64,000 nucleotides of DNA from Kalmusia sp. IMI 367209 (lineage: Eukaryota; Ascomycota; Dothideomycetes; Pleosporales; Didymosphaeriaceae): positions 1,736,001 to 1,800,000 of the forward strand of contig JAPEUQ010000005.1 of assembly GCA_027946365.1 (NCBI GenBank). The letters are read 5' to 3'. Made by a program: the position numbers and the translations under genes. Shown piece by piece: positions 11,807 through 22,419 of the stretch (positions are counted from its first letter, which is position 1; each line of letters begins with the position of its first letter). A model generated the notes under the pieces. The model was not told where the DNA came from. It saw nothing but the letters and a program-made list of their open reading frames with translations, and ran no database searches.

Positions 11807-12472
11807 ACTGGTTCCAGATCTTGGGGGTCTCTTCGGGACATTGCGCTTTCTTGCTTGCTGCCGCTGTTGCTGACTTGGCCTGTGGGGCGGCTAGCAGTTT
11901 TGCGGGGTTAGCGCCGCCTGCTCCACAGCGTGGCTGCGCTACGGCACTGGACTTTTGGGGTACTACCTGGACGGCTGCTGTAACGGACCTCAAGGTATCT
12001 TGTCCCTGTTCGGAGAATCTGCAGCGAGCTGTATTTCAAATAGCTTATACAGGCCTTTGCGCTCATGCTGCAGCTCATTCCAGTGATCGCTGACCCTGCA
12101 GACAATGTACTCTGGATGAATTGCGCCCTGTACTTTCACCTTGTAAGGACAGGGGCTCTCCAACGCTAACTCGCGACATTGAGACAAGCGACCTGCTCTT
12201 GTGGGGCAATGGGATTGCACCCCGCAAGGGGTCTGCAGGCCACTAGACGGTCTGTGTACACCTGAGCAAATCCCCAATGGATTGGAAACGCACTATCTTG
12301 CGGCGCAGGCTAGCTGCCTTCTTATGTATCGTTGTTTTTCCCCGACGCTGATCTGGATGCTCCCGCCTGTGCGACATTGCGTTTGCATCACCCATCTCCA
12401 CACTCGAACTCACATCTCAAAACATCTTGAAATCTATTGAAAACAATCGTCTTATCGACAACAGAGGTGACC
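11807..12472. other. Intergenic region upstream of DHA1 transporter
   Basis: It contains the 3' UTR of the luciferase-domain gene and the transporter promoter. A GC-rich 90-codon frame at 11821-12093 starts with a non-ATG codon and lacks family features, so I do not call it. No cluster-type palindrome was seen. Confidence 0.4.
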
Positions 12473-14261
12473 ATGGGCTTTCTCGGGGTCTTGGAGGACA
12501 AGCATCTCCAACATGTCCCAGCCACTGTCATCTTAGCCGAAGAAGAAAACCATAGGACAGAGGCTACGGCAGGCCTGAAGCACGGCACGGGCAAAGATGC
12601 AGACATTATTCTCATACCCCAGCCGTACGTTTTCATCCCAACTCCCCTATTCGAGTTTTCCTAATCTTGTCGCAGCTCTGAGGATCCCAATGACCCACTC
12701 AACTGGTCAGCTACGAAGAAGCTGACCATCATGGCTATTATCTCATATGGTTCTATTCTCTACGCCGCCGTCCTCGCTCCTCTACTTTCGCCGGCACTAG
12801 TCGTTAGTGCCCTTGACTTCAACAAGGGTGTTTCTGACATCACAGTCATCTCAGGGTACATGCTGTTGGTGACCGCAGCTTCCGGTCCATTTGTTTCTGC
12901 CTTCTCGCGAAAATGGGGAAAGAGACCTCTTCTTATCGTTTCTAGCATGTTCGGTTTGCTCGGGACTATTATTGGCAGCGCAACCCACAGCTACAACGGG
13001 CTCCTTGCGGCGCGTGTTGTCCAAGGCTTCTCTATGTAAGCCCCCCTTACCGTGTCGCTTTACGCTTCTGCGATTTTCGTTAACAACCCTTGACAGCTCC
13101 GCTTTTGAGTCTCTTGTCGTCTCAATCGTTGGTGACATGTTCTTCGTTCACCAGCGTGGGGTGTGGGTCACCCTGATCCAGTTTATCCTGGGTGCGGCAT
13201 CGAATTTCTCCGCCATCATTGTCGGACCTATCGCAACGAACCTCGGATGGCGCTATCTCTTCCATATCCTCATTGCTTTCACAGCACTTGAAACCGTGCT
13301 CCTGATATTGTTTGTCCCGGAGACGGCCTACATTCGCGACCGTCGCTATGAAATCGATGAATTAGCCGATGATAACCTCTCCGAGCTTGCCGCAGTCGAG
13401 CGCCGCCACGGAGCATTCACCAAGGAGAAGGACACTAACGGTGATATGGTCCGTGTTGAGACCACGACTTCTTCTCCCCCTGCGCTTCGGCCCAAGAAGA
13501 CATTTGTCCAAGAGCTATCCGTCTTCAATGGTACTTTCTCAGATGACAACCTCCTCCAGCTCATACTCGCACCCTTTGCTGTATGCACCAACCTTGCCAT
13601 CCTATGGATCGTTATCGTGACTGGCGGTCTTACCGCCTTCTTCGTAGCCCAGTCCTACGACATGGCGCAGATCTTTATGGCACCACCATACCTCCTCTCC
13701 GCCGCTGGCGTCGGATATCTCTCTCTCGGCCCATTCATCGGCGGCCTGCTCGGCGCTATATTCCTTGGTGTGACGCTCGATCCACTTATTAAGTGGTGTG
13801 CAAAGAAGAACGAAGGCGTCTACGAGCCCGAATACCGCCTCCTCGGTATGATCCCCGCCCTGCTCACAGGCGTCGGCCTCATGGTCTTCGGCTACATGGC
13901 CGAGAACCACTTCTCGTACTACGCCACCGCCGTGTTCCACGGCATGGACCTTTTCGGCATCTGCTGCGCCGCCATCTCTACCTCTGCCTACGCCATCGAT
14001 GCTTACCGCGACATGTCGTCTGAGATCTTCATTGCGGGCATGGTATTTAAGAACTTTGTCTTCTACGGCTTCAGCTACTTCGTGAACGACTGGACGGCGA
14101 CGGCCGGGCCGGCGATGGTATTCTATGTGTTTGGGGGCGTGAGCTTTGCCATGGTGATCACGGCGCCGGTGTTTTTCTTCTGGGGAAAGAGGTATCGGAG
14201 CTTTTGGCATAGGCATAATGTGCTGGAGAAGTGGGGCATTAGGACGCATGCAGAGCTATGA
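12473..14261 (+). CDS. MFS drug:H+ antiporter, DHA1 (HOL1/FLU1-like)
   Basis: Exons 12473-12624, 12676-13035 and 13097-14261 encode 558 residues. ATG 12473 sits in a good Kozak context (gaccATGG). A hydrophilic N-terminus ends in SEDPNDPLNW, the family's lead-in to TM1. Motif A-like residues occur in the TM2-TM3 loop (SRKWGKRPLL), TM4 has the RVVQGFSISAFES block, and NLGWRYLFHI follows between TM5 and TM6. A long charged central loop (RDRRYEIDEL to LRPKKTFVQEL) separates two six-helix halves, consistent with 12 TMs. Homologues export drugs, polyamines or secondary metabolites at the plasma membrane. The neighbouring methyltransferase, SDR and NmrA-like genes could be functionally linked, but no shared operator supports this. 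Substrate is unknown. Confidence 0.9.
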
Positions 14262-14932
14262 GAGGGCTGCTGTGTCTTTCGTGCGAGAGATGCTGGGTCG
14301 AAGAGCGGTGATTCGCGTACTGGTTTTCATATGCGTTGTTTTGAGATAATGCATGATTTCGATGTATTATATGTCCAGCTGATAAATAGCAGTGTAATGT
14401 CGTTCCACCTGTGTTCCCGAAGCACTCTGATGTCCTTTCTTGTCATGCTCGAAGCCTGGCAAACCCAATGGAGACCCGCTCAATCGGTTCACGCTATCAA
14501 TCACACTGACTTCCGCGATGCAGAATTGCTTTCGGTATACCGATAATTCATTCGGTACACCGATCTTCGCGGCGTTAGGAGCCCCACTCTTGCATTAATT
14601 CCGGCGCTAAGTCCGAAGAACACCCGCGAACGCGTCCGATCATAGCCATTCAATTTGTGTCTAGTGTGGATTGTGTATAATTCAGAAGTCTCATTGGAGT
14701 CGAATGGTTTCAAGACTCAGAGGGGAACTAATAGCTAGCGTCTCGGGCCCGAAAATAGAATTCGAGACGGTGGATATAAAGTGCTTCAGTTCTATCTTTG
14801 AAAGAAGTCCTTGCAAGCTCTAACATCTACGGACGAAGCAAGCAAAGATTACTCTCAAAGAAAGACTTCAATTGACCAGAATCTTCACTCATTCAAGTAC
14901 CCAAGAATCAGCTCTACATCAACGATTACACC
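14262..14932. other. Intergenic region and methyltransferase promoter
   Basis: It holds the upstream region of the methyltransferase gene: a TATAAA at about 14775-14780 and, further upstream, the tandem CGGTAYACCG palindromes. No coding frame is credible. Confidence 0.45.
14531..14564. promoter_or_regulatory. Tandem CGGTAYACCG palindromes upstream of methyltransferase
   Basis: TTCGGTATACCGAT (14531-14544) and TTCGGTACACCGAT (14551-14564) form a 20 bp direct repeat. The core of the first copy is a perfect palindrome and that of the second is imperfect. CGG-N4-CCG units spaced by two helical turns look like a binding site for a dimeric Zn2Cys6 or other palindrome-binding factor. This is an inference from sequence only. 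Confidence 0.4.
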
Positions 14933-16039
14933 ATGGCCAATACCGACCAATCCAAGCCCTACCGCAAGTCCCAATCCCCTCACACACTCCCCATCCATCC
15001 AACCCCACTAACCTCCCCCAGAACAAGGCTGGCACCCCTCAGTGACCGCCAACCACGCAACCCGCACCGCCGAAGCCGAAGCCGCCTTCCTCCTCCCACG
15101 ACTCAAACCACACTTCCACATCCTCGACCTCGGCTGCGGGCCCGGCACCATCACGACAGGGCTGGCAAGGTACGTCCCGCAGGGCTCCATCACGGGCGTC
15201 GATCTCACGCCCGAGGTCATCGCGCAGGCGAAGGAGCTCGCGAGCAAGAAGGAAGGCGGAGCGCCGCCGAATCTGGCGTTCAAGACGGGGAATGTGCTCG
15301 AGGGGCTGGAGTTTGAGGATGCGTCATTCGACGTCGTCTGGATGAGCCAGGTGCTGGTGCATGTGCCTGAGCCGGTGAAGGCGTTGAGGGAGGTGAGGAG
15401 GGTGTTGAAGGAGGGGGGGTTTGTTGCGGATCGCGAGGGTGATTGGGTGAGTGCTTGTTATATTCCCTCCTTTCAAGTGATTGCTGTGGTGGAGGATATG
15501 AGCTCGAATGATTGCTATGTATAGTGTTCTTGCGGGGGAGAGCCTGCCTTACGTGACGACATGCTTCGATGCTTGCCATCTACCGCGGTGTAGGTGTCGT
15601 GTGTGTGGACTAGACTGACTTTGAGCAGCCCTTCCGCTTCCACCCGTATCTCCCTGGTCTACAGCTGAAGAATAAGTATATGTACGATATGGTCATCACG
15701 CGGGGCGCCTCGTCGTCTGCTCACCCTGACAACGCTCCGTTCGGCGATGGGCACCGCAGCGGCTCCTTGATCCACGTGTGGGCGCGCGAGGCGGGCTTCG
15801 ACCCGCTGAAGATCGAAAAAGGGGCAAGAGTCACGCTGTATAGCACCCCGGAGGAAAGGGAGCGGTATGCAGGGAACCTAATCGCTAGGATAGAGCAGGG
15901 CGGGCATAGGCAGAAGTATTTGGACATAGGAGCTAGCAAGGAGGAGGTGGATCTCATGGTCAGCGATTTAGAGAAGTGGAGGGACGATCCGGATGGCGTG
16001 CATTACATTGTGCAATTCGAGGTTGTAGCTTTCAAGTAA
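14933..16039 (+). CDS. SAM-dependent methyltransferase (UbiE/class I), with a GC-AG intron
   Basis: Exons 14933-14963, 15022-15446 and 15629-16039 encode 288 residues. The class I SAM site is clear: motif I LDLGCGPGTIT, acidic GVDLTPE at the end of strand beta-2, GNVLEGLEFEDASFDVV, then HVPEPVKALREVRRVLKEGG. The first intron (14964-15021) only restores frame if spliced at GCAAGT...CAG, a GC-AG intron, giving SKPYQQGWHPSV; no GT donor in the first exon keeps the frame. The second intron is long for this locus (182 nt) and also joins in phase 0 (DW|PFRF). Fungal relatives methylate small molecules; sequence does not reveal the acceptor. It lies 670 bp downstream of the DHA1 transporter. Confidence 0.88.
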
Positions 16040-16142
16040 GCCGTGGGGCAATGGCGTTGGTGGGTCAGTGGGTGTTGAAATGACCAGCGTGCACACGGTG
16101 TGGAAAAAGATAGCAGCATGCTTTTAGAGGACTATATTCGTA

Positions 16143-16986
16143 CTATGGAATAGATGGCTTTTCCGGAATCGGCGCAGCCCCGTATCTCAACTTGACGCCT
16201 AGTATCCCCGCTAGGCCTAGGCATTGCTTCCGAAGCTCTAGTAGGTCCTGCTTTGTGGCGCCATTGATGAGCATGCCCTTCATGTGGTGTTGGAGTTGGT
16301 TCGGGCAGTCCATTCCGTACAGCCCTGCCACTATAGCGTACCCGGTCGTCAGGTCGTCGATGATGCCATCGAAGGAGAAGATTCGAGCATATAAAACATC
16401 TAATGGTGCGTCAACAAGACAGCCCTCAGCCAGTGATGCATAATACTACTATAGCATTGTGGCGGAGGAAGTACGCGAAAGGCCCCTTTGCAATAGCCAA
16501 ACACATCTGTACATACATACCTCTGATGACGAAAGCATAGTCCGGACTAGCGCGGACCGAAGCCCCAGGATCGAAGTCTTTATTGCGCGCATAAATGTTC
16601 GTCCAGAACCGCCTGCCTCGCGCTCTAGCCACGTCCTCAGATTCCGCAGAGCGCGGAGACGCGCCCGTGTCCCGCAAGGCCTCAGGTACGCAAGAACCCA
16701 AAATTCGCATCGAGTTACCTGTTCGCGCCGCGCCCACAATGCCCGTCGACTTGATCAGTCCCTCGCGAACCTGGGCGACGGCACGCTGACGCTCGTCGTC
16801 TGATGGTAGTGTCGACAGGACATGTGTCGAGAAGTGGGTGTATACATGGGGGATGACGTCTGGGTAGTTGAGCGAGGAGAGGGCAATGATGGTGCACATG
16901 TACCATCGCACGCGGAGCTGCACATCTGAGGGGCTGAGTGCGGGCGTGAAGAAGGAGACTGGTAATATGGGTGTTTCTGCAGACAT
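16143..16986 (-). CDS. AhpD/carboxymuconolactone decarboxylase-like protein
   Basis: Exons complement(16143-16399, 16521-16986), intron 121 nt, encode 240 residues. The protein is largely helical, with RWYMCTIIALSSLNYPDVI near the N-terminus and GMDCPNQLQHHMKG plus NGATKQDLLELR near the C-terminus. The last block matches the CMD/AhpD all-helical fold in which an added helix leads into ATKEEV-like residues. The CxxC-x2-H redox site of catalytic AhpD proteins is not intact here: only a single Cys precedes HHMKG. A role as a decarboxylase or binding protein is therefore as likely as peroxidase activity. Its start lies 82 bp from a CGG-N10-CCG site, placing it in the putative regulon of the regulator at 19609-22047. 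Confidence 0.7.
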
Positions 16987-17068
16987 TTTTCCTAGGTTAA
17001 TGTGGTCATTTGGTTCGGTGAAAACAAAAGGGACAATATATCTATTGGATGTTAAGGTAGCGGTTTCT

Positions 17069-17084
17069 CGGACATGTATGTCCG
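17069..17084. promoter_or_regulatory. CGG-N10-CCG site upstream of CMD-like gene
   Basis: CGGACATGTATGTCCG is a near-perfect palindrome 82 bp upstream of the CMD-like start at 16986. The half-sites CGG and CCG spaced by 10 match the geometry bound by Put3-type Zn2Cys6 dimers. It is the most symmetric of five such sites in the cluster. Confidence 0.6.
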
Positions 17085-17189
17085 AAACGGCCTTTGCAGC
17101 CGCTCATTGGCTACTAACACAGTGTCGTCCAATGAAAAACGATTTCAATACAACATGGTTGATTCAGCTTAATATTGGAATTTGAGTAT

Positions 17190-18381
17190 CTAGAACAAGG
17201 CTATGGCATTAGGCGGCGATGCCACAGCCCCCGTGTAGTTCAGCGGGGCCGATGTGAAGAAAAAAGACCACCGCTTCAACCTCTCGCAGATCTCTGCTAA
17301 ACCATCCAAGTCGAACAATTCACCAATAGGTGTACCCCAGCCAGCCAGCAAGATGGGATGCAAATGCCACTTAGGGTCCGTCGGCGCTATTGATATTTCA
17401 ATATCTTCGAGTATACAGCCACCACTGTTGCTTATACTTACGCCTCACTTCGAATCCAGGAGAATCGCTGACCACGGCAGCGAACTGTCTTGTCCATAAC
17501 CAGGAGGTAGTATCCGGGCCTTGAGCAAGGCCGCACCATTCCCTGACACTTGCGATCTCCTTGCGTCTGGCTTCGTTTAGGTGCCTGTAGGCACCCACGT
17601 AGCCCGTGCGCAAGAACAACACATCTCCTACGCGTGGCTCGGTAGCTTGTTCTTGAAGAATCGTCTTAATATCTTCTAGGGTGATGCCGTGAGGCGTGAA
17701 ATGCTGCACTTCAATGCCCCGTCGATGTGCAAAAGCGGCATAGTCAACCAGGATACCTCGTCCTGCCAGACCCTGTTTCGACCAAGGCTGGAGACTGTTT
17801 ACATTTGATCCGGACACCGAGTGGATTTGCTCCTGGGTAATACTTGCGGGTGACTCAGTCTTGCTTGGACCTTAGGGTTCGCTACGTACCCATTGTAGAA
17901 CATCTTTTCTTTCTGGTATGCGAAATGGCGGAAACTGTCCCATTGCGAACTACTTTGCGTATTGAAAGAAATCTAAAAAAACGTCAGCGCAGTAACCAAC
18001 GAGTACCAATTTCCATGCGTGCGGTCTTACAATGTCATCGTTGACAGTCAATGGAGCCTTATCAACAAGTTCTTGCTTTAAGCCTGTTCTTCCGAGAAGC
18101 GGCGGATCGAAAAAATCGAGCGGAAGACTGGACCTGTATAAGTCGATTCTAGCAAGCCAAGCTCTAGGCACGGTGTCTTACTCTAGTGAGATGCGCTCCC
18201 CTGTCTGAATCTCTTGCCTCGCCGCATCTAAAACGTGACGCTGCGTCAAGTAATTGAGTGATCCTAGCGCAGCATCTTCGCCTAGGATTTGGCTCCATAA
18301 GCCCCAGGCGGAGTTTGGAGGATCGTTCTCGTTGAGAGGCAGGTCGGAGAAAGGTGGAATGGACTTTTTGGTAGATGCCAT
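17190..18381 (-). CDS. Putative cyclase / metal-dependent hydrolase (PF04199, kynurenine-formamidase-like)
   Basis: Five exons, complement(17190-17386, 17442-17842, 17890-17972, 18031-18133, 18182-18381), encode 327 residues. Landmarks are the N-terminal GERISLESSLPLD, TVNDDIISFNTQSSSQWDSFRH (the fungal version of the metal-binding HxGTHxD segment), NGITQEQIHS, GRGILVDYAAFAHRRG, GDVLFLRTGY, and the terminal TSAPLNYTGAVASPPNA. Bacterial and animal members open cyclic or N-formyl substrates with a bound metal; fungal members are mostly uncharacterised hydrolases, some in metabolite clusters. Introns are 47-58 nt. The first acceptor was chosen as TTATACAG because the nearer AG would make a 33 nt intron. 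The gene is divergent from the EthD-like gene, with a CGG-N10-CCG site between them. Confidence 0.88.
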
Positions 18382-18732
18382 GGTTATTCATGTACATACT
18401 AGATAGCTACCGTTAGATCTATCGATACGCGGTCTACAAGTTAACATCAAATCCAAAGTTCTCTGAGGTAACGGCGAGAATTTTGTCATCGCGGAGACCA
18501 GTGTCCGCCGTGACCCGCTTCTCCGAGAAGTAGGCAATTTAGTAGATGCGGGGATATAACATTGATTCGGACACAAAACAGGTCTCACAAGTCTCTCGGA
18601 TCTCAGTTCGTGTGTTGGTGGAGAAGGACTGAATATAATCCTCTTTAGGTCTGTTGAAACTCGAAACCCCACGCCACACCGGCTTGCTCTCCTCAACCCA
18701 AGGACAACCTATGCTCTGAAAAGTCTCCCATC
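18382..18732. promoter_or_regulatory. Bidirectional promoter, cyclase / EthD-like genes
   Basis: This 351 bp region between two divergent ATGs contains the CGG-N10-CCG site at 18492-18507 and a second, odd palindrome CTTCTCCGAGAAG at 18518-18530. Co-regulation of the two genes is inferred. Confidence 0.5.
18492..18507. promoter_or_regulatory. CGG-N10-CCG site between cyclase and EthD-like genes
   Basis: CGGAGACCAGTGTCCG lies 111 bp from the cyclase start and 226 bp from the EthD-like start. The outer triplets are inverted with the same 10 bp spacer as the other four cluster sites. Confidence 0.55.
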
Positions 18733-19395
18733 ATGGCGACCCCAGGTATACTAATGCGGATGCTATACTCGGATCAGCCGCTCAGCGCGTCATCGCTGCC
18801 CTTGCCCAAAGTATGCTCTGGTATAGAGACCATCTATAAGCTTAAAGCTGGTGATAAACTCGACCCCTCGCTCAACACGGTTTACTTTCTCAACGACATT
18901 AAACCATTGATCACTTCCTCAGCTTTATACGACGAGGATGTCACAGCGAACGGCTCTAACTCAACTTCCATATCATGGGTTATCTGTGCCTTTATCAACG
19001 GCCGTGACAAGACCACACCGCCAGGAAGCACCTACATTACACCCCACGTTCCCGTCAATGACCCAATTCCTGAGTCTGTTGTCATTGTAAATGGGTCCAC
19101 GCCTCGTGGGGATAAGGAACAAGACTACCACGCGTGGTACGACCACGAGCATGGAGACAAGCTGCGATTGGTGCCTGGTTGGAACTGCGCGAGACGATAC
19201 AGCCTGGTCAAAGTTTATGGCAGCGTGGACACAGCGAGCTTCTACGGCATCAATTTTTATGACGAAGTGAATGGGCTTGGGGGCCCGGAGTGGACGGCTG
19301 GAGTGACGGAGTGGACGATGAGGATTCGATCGAATGCCGCAAAGCCTAATATTCGACGCCAGTGGACATTTGTCGCGGTCGAGAAGCCGCAGTAG
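18733..19395 (+). CDS. EthD-like dimeric alpha/beta-barrel protein
   Basis: A single exon of 220 residues from ATG 18733. The C-terminal half has the EthD/dimeric alpha-beta-barrel pattern DYHAWYDHEHGDKLRLVPGW, with the conserved His/Trp/Asp residues of the ferredoxin-like fold, followed by RRYSLVKVYG and a strand FYGINFYDE. The N-terminal half (SWVICAFINGRD) probably forms a second, diverged barrel repeat. Family members act as small decarboxylases, cyclases or isomerases in polyketide pathways, or as accessory proteins in degradation pathways. No polyketide synthase is present here, which favours a catabolic or tailoring role. Divergent neighbour: the PF04199 cyclase. Confidence 0.75.
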   Translation: MATPGILMRMLYSDQPLSASSLPLPKVCSGIETIYKLKAGDKLDPSLNTVYFLNDIKPLITSSALYDEDVTANGSNSTSISWVICAFINGRDKTTPPGSTYITPHVPVNDPIPESVVIVNGSTPRGDKEQDYHAWYDHEHGDKLRLVPGWNCARRYSLVKVYGSVDTASFYGINFYDEVNGLGGPEWTAGVTEWTMRIRSNAAKPNIRRQWTFVAVEKPQ

Positions 19396-19608
19396 ATTCT
19401 CGCGGGACCAATTAGTGACTTGATTTGAGCATTATATAGAACGGCCCGGGAATTCTTGTTGTATCAATAAGATACTCGGGAAAGAACACTAAGGAAGGTT
19501 ATTTAGCATCTTCGAGTGTTCTCAACCTTGTAGATGGTGCATTAAACAGAGAAGTCATCTACCATAGTTATATTTATGGTGTAGAATGGCAAACATTCGC
19601 AATCAGGC

Positions 19609-22047
19609 TCACAATGCAAACAAACCGTAGAGATCGTTCTGCGAAATAGTCCACTCATCATTCGTCAGGAAGCTCTGGTCGAGTCCAAATTGAGACTGGT
19701 CCAGTGCTGTCTGGCAGTCGGAAAACCCGTCGCTCCATGTTGCTAGTGACAGAGGCGAGATACCTGACCCAGCTCCAAAGTTCTGCTCCATTGGCAGGTT
19801 AGAGAATATACTTTTGTCAAAGTCGCCCGGCCATGTCGGCCCAATATTCTCAGGCAAGGCTGCCCTGGTCGATTGATAGAACTCGTGGACCGTGTCCCGT
19901 AATATGGCCATGGGTCGCTGTAAGCCAAAGTTGCATCCTTCTTGAAGTTCTCCGAGACATTTCCATAGGAACGGTATGCTTTCGATGAACTGGCCGCGGC
20001 TGTATCGCTCTTGCCGTAGTGCAACAGTTGCAGCTGAGTATACGGCATAGCTGAAGAGAAAGGGTGCACGTCGCAATGAAAAAGACTCTCGGTATGCTTG
20101 GACATACTCGGTGATCATCAAGGCACTATGTTTGGAGTAGTCCTCGCACTGGCGCTTCATTTCAACGTCAGAATGGCGGCGGAGATGACCCTCTTCCATG
20201 AATGCACGATATAATAGTATCCGTAGAACGTGAAATGTGGTGCTGTAATGTCAGTAAAGAGGACACAGTGGAAATCTCTTTCGGAAATTAGACCTCCTGG
20301 AGTAAGCAGATAGGGTAGCCTTAAGGAGTCGGTTCCATAATACTACCGTCGGCTCACTTCACAAGATCAACTCCCGACGAGAGACAAGAATGAAGCTGAC
20401 TTACTGAGGGGTAATCTGGTGTGGTGGTGGACTATTGCCTGTGTGTTCCGGGCATGGCTGGAGATGCTTTGGTGATGCTTCACTCCATTCTTCAAGTTTT
20501 TGCTCGATAGAAGCCTTCGTATTCAGCACACTTTTGGTGTCATTCTTCATCACAGCAATGTCGTACAAATCAGACACCATCTTCCCAATTGTCGCAAGTC
20601 TTACCAAGCTCGTGAAGGTCGAAATTGCATGAGCGGCTTGAGGCTTGTACACCAACGATATACCTGCGAGGGGATCATTGTAAGGCTGCCACTCGTCGAG
20701 TTCTTCGAACGTATCCAAGAACAAAAGCGGGACGCGGGCTTCCACATTGGCGAACATGCATGGTCGACCTAGAAAGAGAGATTGGGTCACATCGGTGACG
20801 TAGGCACCCCAGTAAAGCCTCTTGCGCATCTCTCGTTCCATGTCGCGATGGAGGTTGTAGCGGCTCGACCGAGATTCGACGGTCTCATAGTCTAGAGCAA
20901 GCATAAGATGACAGCCTAAATCGATTACCATGCGGTAGGCCATTCCCGACATGTTCCAGCCCTCGCTAATCTTTCCTCTTGCAATCAATGTAGTGCTCAT
21001 CAGAAGTAAAGCGGTAGCAGTAGGTATGCTTGCTTGTCCCATCTCATCGACTAGCAGCTGCCGGAATCTATCGTAAAATTGGAGGCCCTTATCTTGGGGA
21101 CCCCGATTAGACTGGAAGCAGTCCCTATCACTGCAGAGGGCACTGCTGTAGAAAATAGCATTTAGAAGAAGTTTATTCACCCAAGGCCCACCGGGCTTCC
21201 CAATGCTTCCCATGACGGCTGGCCGGTACAAAATGAGATTAGGATAGTCGTGTCGATTAAAATGTAGGTCTAGCAGATGCTTTGCAAGATCAAGATCACA
21301 TCCATCCGTGTCGATGGACTTGCTTGGATTGCGGAAGATAGCAGTTTCGTATTGACGTTGAAGAGCAGCATTGCTGATCAAGCGGGCTTGTGTCATGGAG
21401 ATGGCCATGTCTCCTCTGCGGCTGATCTTGGATATATTCTCACGATGTGTCGCTCGCAACGTGGGGTTCATGATTCCGGCGAGACCGTGCACCGAAGCGA
21501 CACATCCATCTTCATGGTAGACACCGGCGACGCGAGCCTCACAGGGCGATAAGCTTGTCGAATTGTCCGAATCCCTCGCTTGGGCTTCCTGATGCGCGGC
21601 TGGCTCAGCCGTGGGCTGTTGAGCATGGCCGTTCAAAGGTGGCTGGGGAGGTGATAGGAGATGTGGCTGGTGAAATTGGTGCGGAGGAGATGTGGGGACC
21701 ACAATCGTATTGGCATTCTCGCCATCAAATTCGACGGAGTCCTCGGCGGGCTGATTGTTGGCAAACTGGGACGATGCTGGCGTGATGGGCGTGGCGGACA
21801 TGGTCTTCATGTGTTCAAGCATGGTGGCCACGGTGGCTTCAAGACTCTCAACACGTGCTTGAGAGGGCCGCGGTTGGCGTCGCGCATCTTTTGGGTAAAT
21901 ACAAGCTGTATTCGAGTGAATGCACTGGTTGCATTGCGGCTGGCTGCTGTCGCATTTGATTTTCTTGAGGCGGCATGGCTTGCATGTTTTGCATTGGACG
22001 CTGCCCTTGGAGACCCTGTGCGTCATGTTGGGGCTGCGATGGCTCAT
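19609..22047 (-). CDS. Zn(II)2Cys6 transcription factor, probable cluster regulator
   Basis: Exons complement(19609-20242, 20405-22047) encode 758 residues. The binuclear zinc cluster is near the N-terminus: CKPCRLKKIKCDSSQPQC then NQCIHSNTAC, matching C-x2-C-x6-C-x6-C-x2-C-x6-C. A short coiled linker (RVESLEATVATMLEHMKTM) and a Pro/Gln-rich region follow. The middle-homology fungal_trans region includes ALLLMSTTLIARGKISEGW, YRMVIDLGCHL and KRLYWGAYVTDVTQSLFLGRP. The 162 nt intron joins HQITP to HTTFHVLRILLYRAFMEEG. The frame is open to ATG 22272, but I chose ATG 22047 because the upstream part has low complexity and would overlap the CGG-N10-CCG site. It shares its promoter with the flavin monooxygenase, suggesting autoregulation and pathway control. 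Confidence 0.9.
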
Positions 22048-22419
22048 TGGCCAATTGGTGAACAGGGCATTGAGTGGGTACGCGAATTTGGCGAGGCTCC
22101 AGATGGTATCATACGTAAGAGATGGAAGAGGATGAGCAGGAGATTGAGGTTTCTGGTGGACTGATACCATGGATGTGTTGATTGCGGGGCCTCGGCAAGT
22201 CATGAGAACGCGGACATTGACTTCCGACACCAATGGCTGCCGCATGGACGTGGAAACCCACACGCTGGACATCAAGTTCCGCTTTATTGCAGCAGCTATC
22301 TATACCGTCCATGGTGCGTTGTTGGTGGTAGAGGACTGGTATAAACCAACCGGGTGCTGGCTTAATTACACAATGCTACCCGCACAAGAAGCACCTCCTG
22401 AACATTCGCCCCAAGCTTT
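22048..22419. promoter_or_regulatory. Bidirectional promoter, regulator / flavin monooxygenase
   Basis: This 372 bp region between the divergent starts of the Zn2Cys6 gene and the monooxygenase contains the CGG-N10-CCG site at 22211-22226. The arrangement is typical of a pathway-specific regulator next to its key enzyme. Confidence 0.5.
22211..22226. promoter_or_regulatory. CGG-N10-CCG site between regulator and monooxygenase
   Basis: CGGACATTGACTTCCG lies 164 bp from the regulator start and 194 bp from the monooxygenase start. It begins CGGACAT like the site at 17069. Confidence 0.55.

Noticed and set aside
11821..12093. GC-rich 90-codon frame after the luciferase-domain gene
   Set aside because: No ATG start in a convincing context and low-complexity Ala/Cys composition; likely UTR sequence.
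18149..18181. 33 nt intron option in the PF04199 gene
   Set aside because: Same reason; the CAG 15 nt further gives 48 nt and GERISLESSLPLD.
22048..22275. Longer N-terminus for the Zn2Cys6 regulator
   Set aside because: It would place the conserved operator inside the coding sequence and adds 75 residues without zinc-cluster or family features.
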